Positions 59,795 through 64,000 of a stretch of DNA of 64,000 nucleotides are shown here, piece after piece. This DNA is from Streptomyces sp. AC512_CC834. Its GTDB lineage: Bacteria; Actinomycetota; Actinomycetes; Streptomycetales; Streptomycetaceae. The DNA is taken from NCBI RefSeq assembly GCF_019049325.1, contig NZ_JAGMUO010000027.1, positions 1-64,000 of the forward strand, written 5' to 3'. Made by a program: the position numbers and the translations under genes. Within the stretch, counting starts at the first letter, position 1, and each line of letters starts with the position of its first letter. Under the pieces are notes generated by a model that saw only the letters and a program-made list of their open reading frames with translations, was not told the origin of the DNA and made no database searches.

Positions 59795-60372
59795 CGGAAA
59801 ACCTGCCCCACCAGGCCGGAGGCCCGCAGGATCCCGGCCGCCCGGCGGAGGGCCGCCGGCACATGATCCGCCGCCGTACGCTCACCCTGCTGACCATCGT
59901 CCTGCTCATCGGCATCCCGGCCGGCTACCTCGCGATCTCCGCCAGCCAGAGCCGCGACAGCGGCAGGGACAAGGAGGCGAAGTACGCGGCGACCGGCATG
60001 ACCGAGGGCTGGCCGTCCAAGCTGCAGCGCCGCATCTACGAGCTGCCCGTCCCGGTCCCGTCCGACGAGGTCGCGTACTACGAGACGAACAACTGGAAGA
60101 CCAGCCGTCTCTACGTCCAGTTCGAGACCACCAACGCCGGACTCGACGTCTTCCTGGCGGGGCTGGGCGTGGACCGGGACACGCTGAAGAAGGACAAGAT
60201 CGCGATCAGCGACCGCGCCCAGCGGGTCACCGGCTGGGAGTTCGGCGGCTCCGGTTCCTGGTGGGGCGTCGTCAACGAGAAGGAGAACCCGGCGCCGACC
60301 CAGGACGTCGTCGTGAACATGGACAACCCGGACTACCCGATGGTGTACGTCGTCTCGCACACCGTTCCGTAG
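59791..60372 (+). CDS. Membrane-anchored protein of unknown function
   Basis: Protein of 193 residues: cytoplasmic Pro/Gly-rich N-terminus, one membrane segment (LTLLTIVLLIGIPAGYLAI, about 31-49) and an extracellular domain (DEVAYYETNNWKTSRLYVQF, VTGWEFGGSGSWWGVVNE). The GTG start overlaps the ROK kinase stop as GTGA, so it is coupled to the kinase. The same pair probably occurs widely in Streptomyces, but I do not recognise the domain. Confidence 0.8.
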   Translation: MTENLPHQAGGPQDPGRPAEGRRHMIRRRTLTLLTIVLLIGIPAGYLAISASQSRDSGRDKEAKYAATGMTEGWPSKLQRRIYELPVPVPSDEVAYYETNNWKTSRLYVQFETTNAGLDVFLAGLGVDRDTLKKDKIAISDRAQRVTGWEFGGSGSWWGVVNEKENPAPTQDVVVNMDNPDYPMVYVVSHTVP

Positions 60373-60511
60373 CCTGCGACGGGCCGCGTTCCCGGATCTC
60401 GCGCGTGCACCGGCCGCCGGGTCCCGGAAGGGGCTCGGAGCCGATTGTCAGTCCCCGCCCGTAAAGTCGAAGACAGTTGATCCGGCGGACGGGCGGGAGG
60501 TGACAGGACGT

Positions 60512-63500
60512 ATGAGCGACAGGGCCGTGGCGGACACGTGGGCCGCCGGACGGGCGGGGGAGCGGCCGGAGGCGAGCAGGGCTGAGGCGACGAGCAGGCC
60601 CGAGGGGACGAGCAGGGCCGAGGGTACGGACAGGCCTGGGGGTACGGACAGGCCCGAGGGGGCGCCGGAGTCCGTCCCGGTCCGGCTGGCGGCCGTCTTC
60701 GTGCCCGCACCACTCCCGCGCGAGGGACGGATCGTCTTCTGGGACCCCGAGGACGGGCCCGTCACCACCGCTTTGGCCGCGAACGGGGGCGGTGCCGCGT
60801 CGGTTTCCGGGGGAGGGGCTGCCGGTCCGCTTTCCGGGGCCGGGCCCGCGGCCGCGTCGGGCGCCGCCGTGCTTCCCACGGACGCGTCCGTCACCTCGGT
60901 GCCGCGCGGGGACGCGTCCGACACCGCCGTGCTCCCCGAGGGCGGGTCCGGCACCTCGGTGCTCCCCGGGGACGGGTCTGCCTCCGTGCCTGGTCGGGCG
61001 TCCGGAGGTGCCGTCGGGACGGTTCCCGAGGGCGCGTCCGCCGACGCCGTGTTTTCCGGCGGCGGGTCTGTCGGCGCCTCTCCCGGGGACGATGCGGTCG
61101 CCGCCGGAGCGGCTCGCGCGGACGGAGCCCGGTCGGCCGGCCTCACGGAACTGACCGTCGTGCGGCGGCACGGCACCGGTGTGCGACGCAAAACGACACC
61201 CGCGCTGTCGCTGCCGCTCGGCGAGGCGCTGCCTCTCCTGGTGCGCGCCCGGCACGACCCGGCCGCCCACCCGGCCACCGCCTGCTGGGGTGCGGCGGCC
61301 CTGCACGCCCTGCGGCTCACCGCGCGCGGCCGGCTGCTGCCCGGCCTGACCGCGACCGGGCACGACGCCTGGCGGGCCGGCCCCCTCGACCCCGACGACA
61401 TCGCCCACCTGCGTGCCGTGGCCGCCGCCCTGCCCCCGGAGGGCCACGCGGTCCCGCTGGACGGTCCCGGCCCGATCCGGCTGCCCGAGCCGGAAGCGCT
61501 GCTCCGCGCCTTCCTGGACGCCGTCGCCGACACGCTGCCCCGCACCCCCGCCGCGCCGCACGCCTCGGGCCGGCCGTTCGCCGCACGCGGCGCCCAGCGC
61601 CTGCCCGACGCCCACGACTGGGCGGCGGAGGTCGCCGCCGGCATGGACGCGGGCGTGCGCGTCTCGCTCCGCCTGGACCTGTCGGCGTACGACCTGTTCG
61701 ACGGGGACGACGACGCCCCGGCCGGAGGGGGTGCGGGCGTGCGCAACGCGGGCGCGGCCGTCGTCCAGGTGCACAGCCTCGCCGACCCCACCCTCGTGGC
61801 CGACGCGGCGGACCTGTGGTCGGGGGCGGCCGACGCGGCCTTCGGTGCCCGCGCACGCGTGGACGCCGCACTGGCGCTGCGCCGCGCCGCGCGGGTCTGG
61901 CCGCCACTGGACCGGCTCACCGAGCAGGACGTGCCCGACGTCCTCGGCCTGTCCGAGGAGGAGGTCACCGACCTGCTGGGCGTGGCCGCCGGCCGGCTCG
62001 CCGCCGCCGGAGTCGCCGTGCACTGGCCCCGCGACCTGGCCCAGGACCTCACCGCGACCGCGGTGGTCAGGACCGCGCCCGGTTCGGCGACCGACGGCAC
62101 CGGCTTCTTCGAGAGCGCGGACCTCCTCCAGTTCCGCTGGCAGTTGGCGATCGGCGGGGACCCGCTCACCGAAACCGAGATGGACGCCCTGGCGGAGGCC
62201 CACCGCCCCGTCGTCCGCCTCCGTGACCAGTGGGTACTGGTCGATCCCGCACTCGTCCGCCGTGCCCGCAAGCGCGACCTGGGCCTGCTCGACCCGATCG
62301 ACGCCCTCTCCGTCGCCCTCACCGGCAGCGCGGAGGCCGACGGCGAGACGGTCGACGTGGTGCCGGCCGGCGCGCTGGCCGCCCTGCGCGACCGCCTCAC
62401 GGCGGGGGTGCGCCCCGCCGAACCGCCGCCCGGCCTGCACGCCACCCTCCGCGACTACCAACTGCGCGGCCTCGCCTGGCTCGACCTCATGACCTCGCTC
62501 GGCCTCGGCGGCTGCCTCGCCGACGACATGGGCCTCGGCAAGACGGTCACCCTCATCGCCCTGCACCTCCAGCGGGCCCGCACCGAACCGACCCTCGTCG
62601 TCTGCCCGGCCTCGCTCCTGGGCAACTGGCAGCGGGAGATCAACCGGTTCGCGCCCGGCGTCCCGGTCCGCCGCTTCCACGGCCCCGACCGCACCCTCGA
62701 CGACCTGACCGGCGGCTTCGTCCTCACCACGTACGGCACGATGCGGTCCGCCGCCACGACACTGGCCGAACAGCCCTGGGGCATGGTCGCCGCGGACGAG
62801 GCCCAGCACGTGAAGAATCCCTACTCGGCGACGGCGAAGGCCCTGCGCACGATTCCGTCCCCCGCGCGCGTGGCACTGACCGGCACCCCCGTGGAGAACA
62901 ACCTCTCCGAGCTGTGGGCGCTGCTCGACTGGACCACCCCCGGGCTCCTCGGCCCCCTGAAGTCCTTCCGCGCCCGGCACGCCCGCTCGGTGGAGAACGG
63001 CGAGGACGAGGAGGTGGTGCAGCGCCTCGCCCGGCTGATCCGCCCCTTCCTGCTGCGCCGCAGGAAGTCCGACCCGGGCATCGTCCCGGAACTGCCGCCG
63101 AAGACCGAGACGGACCACCCCGTCCCGCTCACCCGCGAACAGGCCGCGCTGTACGAGGCGGTGGTGCGCGAGTCGATGCTCGTCATCGAGTCGGCCGAGG
63201 GCATCGGCCGCCGGGGGCTCGTCCTCAAGCTCCTCACCTCGCTCAAGCAGATCTGCGACCACCCCGCGTTGTTCCTGAAGGAGGAACACCCGCCGGGCGG
63301 CGCCGACCGGATGACCGCCCGCTCGGGCAAACTCGCCCTGCTGGACGAGCTGTTGGACACGCTGCTCGCGGAGGACGGCTCGGCACTCGTCTTCACGCAG
63401 TACGTCGGCATGGCCCGCCTCATCACCTCCCACCTGTCCGCCCGCGCGATCCCGGTCGAACTGCTGCACGGCGGTACACCGGTGCCGGAGCGCGAGCGCA

Positions 63501-63847
63501 TGGTGGACCGCTTCCAGAGCGGGGCGACCCCCGTGCTCGTCCTGTCCCTGAAGGCCGCCGGCACCGGCCTGAACCTGACCCGCGCCGGCCACGTCGTGCA
63601 CTTCGACCGCTGGTGGAACCCGGCCGTGGAGGAACAGGCCACCGACCGCGCCTACCGCATCGGCCAGACCCAGCCGGTCCAGGTCCACCGGCTCATCACC
63701 GAGGGCACGGTCGAGGACCGCATCGCCGAGATGCTCCAGTCGAAGCGGGCGCTGGCCGACGCGATCCTCGGCTCCGGAGAGTCGGCCCTCACCGAGCTGA
63801 CGTCCCGCGAGCTGTCCGACCTCGTGTCCCTGCGGAGGCCGTCATGA
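60512..63847 (+). CDS. SNF2-family DEAD/DEAH-type helicase (HepA-like)
   Basis: ATP-dependent DNA translocase of 1111 residues. The SNF2 N-terminal region is followed by Walker A DDMGLGKTV (about 671-679), CPASLLGNWQREI, DEAQHVKNP (about 762), TGTPVENNLSELWAL, and in the C-terminal helicase lobe LVFTQYVGMARLI, LSLKAAGTGLNLT and DRAYRIGQTQPVQVHRLI. Residues about 20-215 contain a Gly/Ala/Ser/Pro-rich low-complexity insert that is probably disordered. The ATG at 60512 is chosen; GTG 60500 is the alternative. It overlaps the next gene as ATGA. It is likely a housekeeping chromatin or repair factor. Confidence 0.92.
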   Translation: MSDRAVADTWAAGRAGERPEASRAEATSRPEGTSRAEGTDRPGGTDRPEGAPESVPVRLAAVFVPAPLPREGRIVFWDPEDGPVTTALAANGGGAASVSGGGAAGPLSGAGPAAASGAAVLPTDASVTSVPRGDASDTAVLPEGGSGTSVLPGDGSASVPGRASGGAVGTVPEGASADAVFSGGGSVGASPGDDAVAAGAARADGARSAGLTELTVVRRHGTGVRRKTTPALSLPLGEALPLLVRARHDPAAHPATACWGAAALHALRLTARGRLLPGLTATGHDAWRAGPLDPDDIAHLRAVAAALPPEGHAVPLDGPGPIRLPEPEALLRAFLDAVADTLPRTPAAPHASGRPFAARGAQRLPDAHDWAAEVAAGMDAGVRVSLRLDLSAYDLFDGDDDAPAGGGAGVRNAGAAVVQVHSLADPTLVADAADLWSGAADAAFGARARVDAALALRRAARVWPPLDRLTEQDVPDVLGLSEEEVTDLLGVAAGRLAAAGVAVHWPRDLAQDLTATAVVRTAPGSATDGTGFFESADLLQFRWQLAIGGDPLTETEMDALAEAHRPVVRLRDQWVLVDPALVRRARKRDLGLLDPIDALSVALTGSAEADGETVDVVPAGALAALRDRLTAGVRPAEPPPGLHATLRDYQLRGLAWLDLMTSLGLGGCLADDMGLGKTVTLIALHLQRARTEPTLVVCPASLLGNWQREINRFAPGVPVRRFHGPDRTLDDLTGGFVLTTYGTMRSAATTLAEQPWGMVAADEAQHVKNPYSATAKALRTIPSPARVALTGTPVENNLSELWALLDWTTPGLLGPLKSFRARHARSVENGEDEEVVQRLARLIRPFLLRRRKSDPGIVPELPPKTETDHPVPLTREQAALYEAVVRESMLVIESAEGIGRRGLVLKLLTSLKQICDHPALFLKEEHPPGGADRMTARSGKLALLDELLDTLLAEDGSALVFTQYVGMARLITSHLSARAIPVELLHGGTPVPERERMVDRFQSGATPVLVLSLKAAGTGLNLTRAGHVVHFDRWWNPAVEEQATDRAYRIGQTQPVQVHRLITEGTVEDRIAEMLQSKRALADAILGSGESALTELTSRELSDLVSLRRPS
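60585..60664 (+). repeat. Degenerate 18-bp repeats in the helicase N-terminus
   Basis: Imperfect copies encode T-S-R-P-E-G, T-S-R-A-E-G, T-D-R-P-G-G and T-D-R-P-E-G in a row. Frame is preserved whatever the copy number, so length variation between strains is expected. Confidence 0.75.
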
Positions 63848-64000
63848 CCCCCCGCCCCGCCGACGAGGCCCGCCGCGCCCTGCGGGAGGCCCGCGGGCGC
63901 GGCGAGGGAGCGTCCGACGGCACCGCCGACCCGGATACAGAGGCGGAGCGCATCGATGCCGACGCTGATGCCGCCGAGGCCGACACCACGGTCCGTGAGC
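63844..64000 (+). CDS. Start of the gene after the helicase, cut by the window end
   Basis: ATG 63844 overlaps the helicase stop (ATGA). The 52 visible codons begin MTPRPADEARRALREARGRG and continue with an acidic Asp/Ala/Glu stretch. In Streptomyces a SWIM zinc-finger protein often follows this helicase, and that is the likeliest identity, but the diagnostic part lies outside the window. Confidence 0.7.
   Translation, partial: MTPRPADEARRALREARGRGEGASDGTADPDTEAERIDADADAAEADTTVRE

Noticed and set aside
60272..63688. 1138-codon open frame opposite the SNF2 helicase
   Set aside because: Its composition is that of a GC shadow (Gly/Arg/Val-rich, no motifs), and the + strand carries all helicase motifs.
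60512..64000. Phage-defence system built on the SNF2 helicase
   Set aside because: No methyltransferase, nuclease or phospholipase-D-type partner is nearby. The gene fits the widespread housekeeping helicase with a following partner.

Overview
The window is very GC-rich actinobacterial DNA. Gene density is high, starts are often GTG or TTG, many genes overlap by ATGA or GTGA, and the gene families are typical of Streptomyces (XRE/DUF5753 regulator beside an HATPase protein, malate synthase beside AllR and the allantoin genes, SNF2 helicase followed by a short-spaced partner). The backbone 12.7-19.3 kb and 51.4-64 kb resembles, from memory, the S. coelicolor aceB1/allR/allantoinase/allantoicase neighbourhood and the sugar ABC transporter/ROK kinase/helicase block. 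The stretch between them, about 19.4-51 kb, looks like inserted accessory DNA. No rRNA, tRNA or CRISPR array was seen.

Layout. 0-2.8 kb: an XRE/DUF5753 regulator with a divergent anti-sigma-type ATPase, then two divergent TetR regulators sharing an operator. 3.1-10.5 kb: a compact biosynthetic operon (ATP-grasp ligase, an A-T-TE NRPS-like protein, an NAD-dependent epimerase/reductase, and a GNAT-like/HisC-like aminotransferase fusion), with a cupin gene antisense at its end. The ATP-grasp gene carries a rare TTA codon. 10.5-12.7 kb: two lipoproteins and an orphan HipA-type kinase. 12.7-19.3 kb: malate synthase, a MobA-like nucleotidyltransferase, AllR, allantoinase and allantoicase. The promoters of malate synthase and allantoinase carry the same two operator motifs.

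20.3-46.3 kb: a large catabolic island and the most interesting part of the window. It encodes an HMGL-type lyase, a CoA-transferase pair, two carboxymuconolactone-decarboxylase-like proteins, a 2-pyrone-dicarboxylate-lactonase-like hydrolase, two berberine-bridge-type FAD oxidases, a NitT/TauT-type ABC importer, a VOC protein, four SDRs, two FAH-family hydrolases, an amidohydrolase, a type B carboxylesterase and three exported proteins (FG-GAP, Tat alpha/beta hydrolase, beta-helix). One GntR/FCD regulator sits among them. The octamer TGTCGACA, or a one-base variant, occurs twice in each of six promoter regions of the island and nowhere else between genes. Three pairs are spaced 51-53 bp, and in three promoters the octamer lies directly upstream of the -10 hexamer. 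I infer a single GntR-controlled regulon for uptake and ring opening of an unidentified, probably cyclic or lactone-forming, oxygenated substrate, feeding CoA-linked central metabolism.

46.3-51.3 kb: an ISL3-like transposase remnant, an amidohydrolase/SnoaL pair with a divergent LysR regulator, a TetR regulator with a divergent NmrA-type oxidoreductase, and a small membrane protein. 51.4-53.5 kb: a two-component system. 53.5-60.4 kb: a Gfo/Idh/MocA dehydrogenase, a GntR/UTRA regulator, a sugar ABC transporter, a ROK kinase and a membrane-anchored hypothetical protein. The 13-bp palindrome ATGTCCGGACAAT links the dehydrogenase, regulator and transporter promoters. 60.5-64 kb: a SNF2-family helicase and the start of the next gene, cut by the window end.
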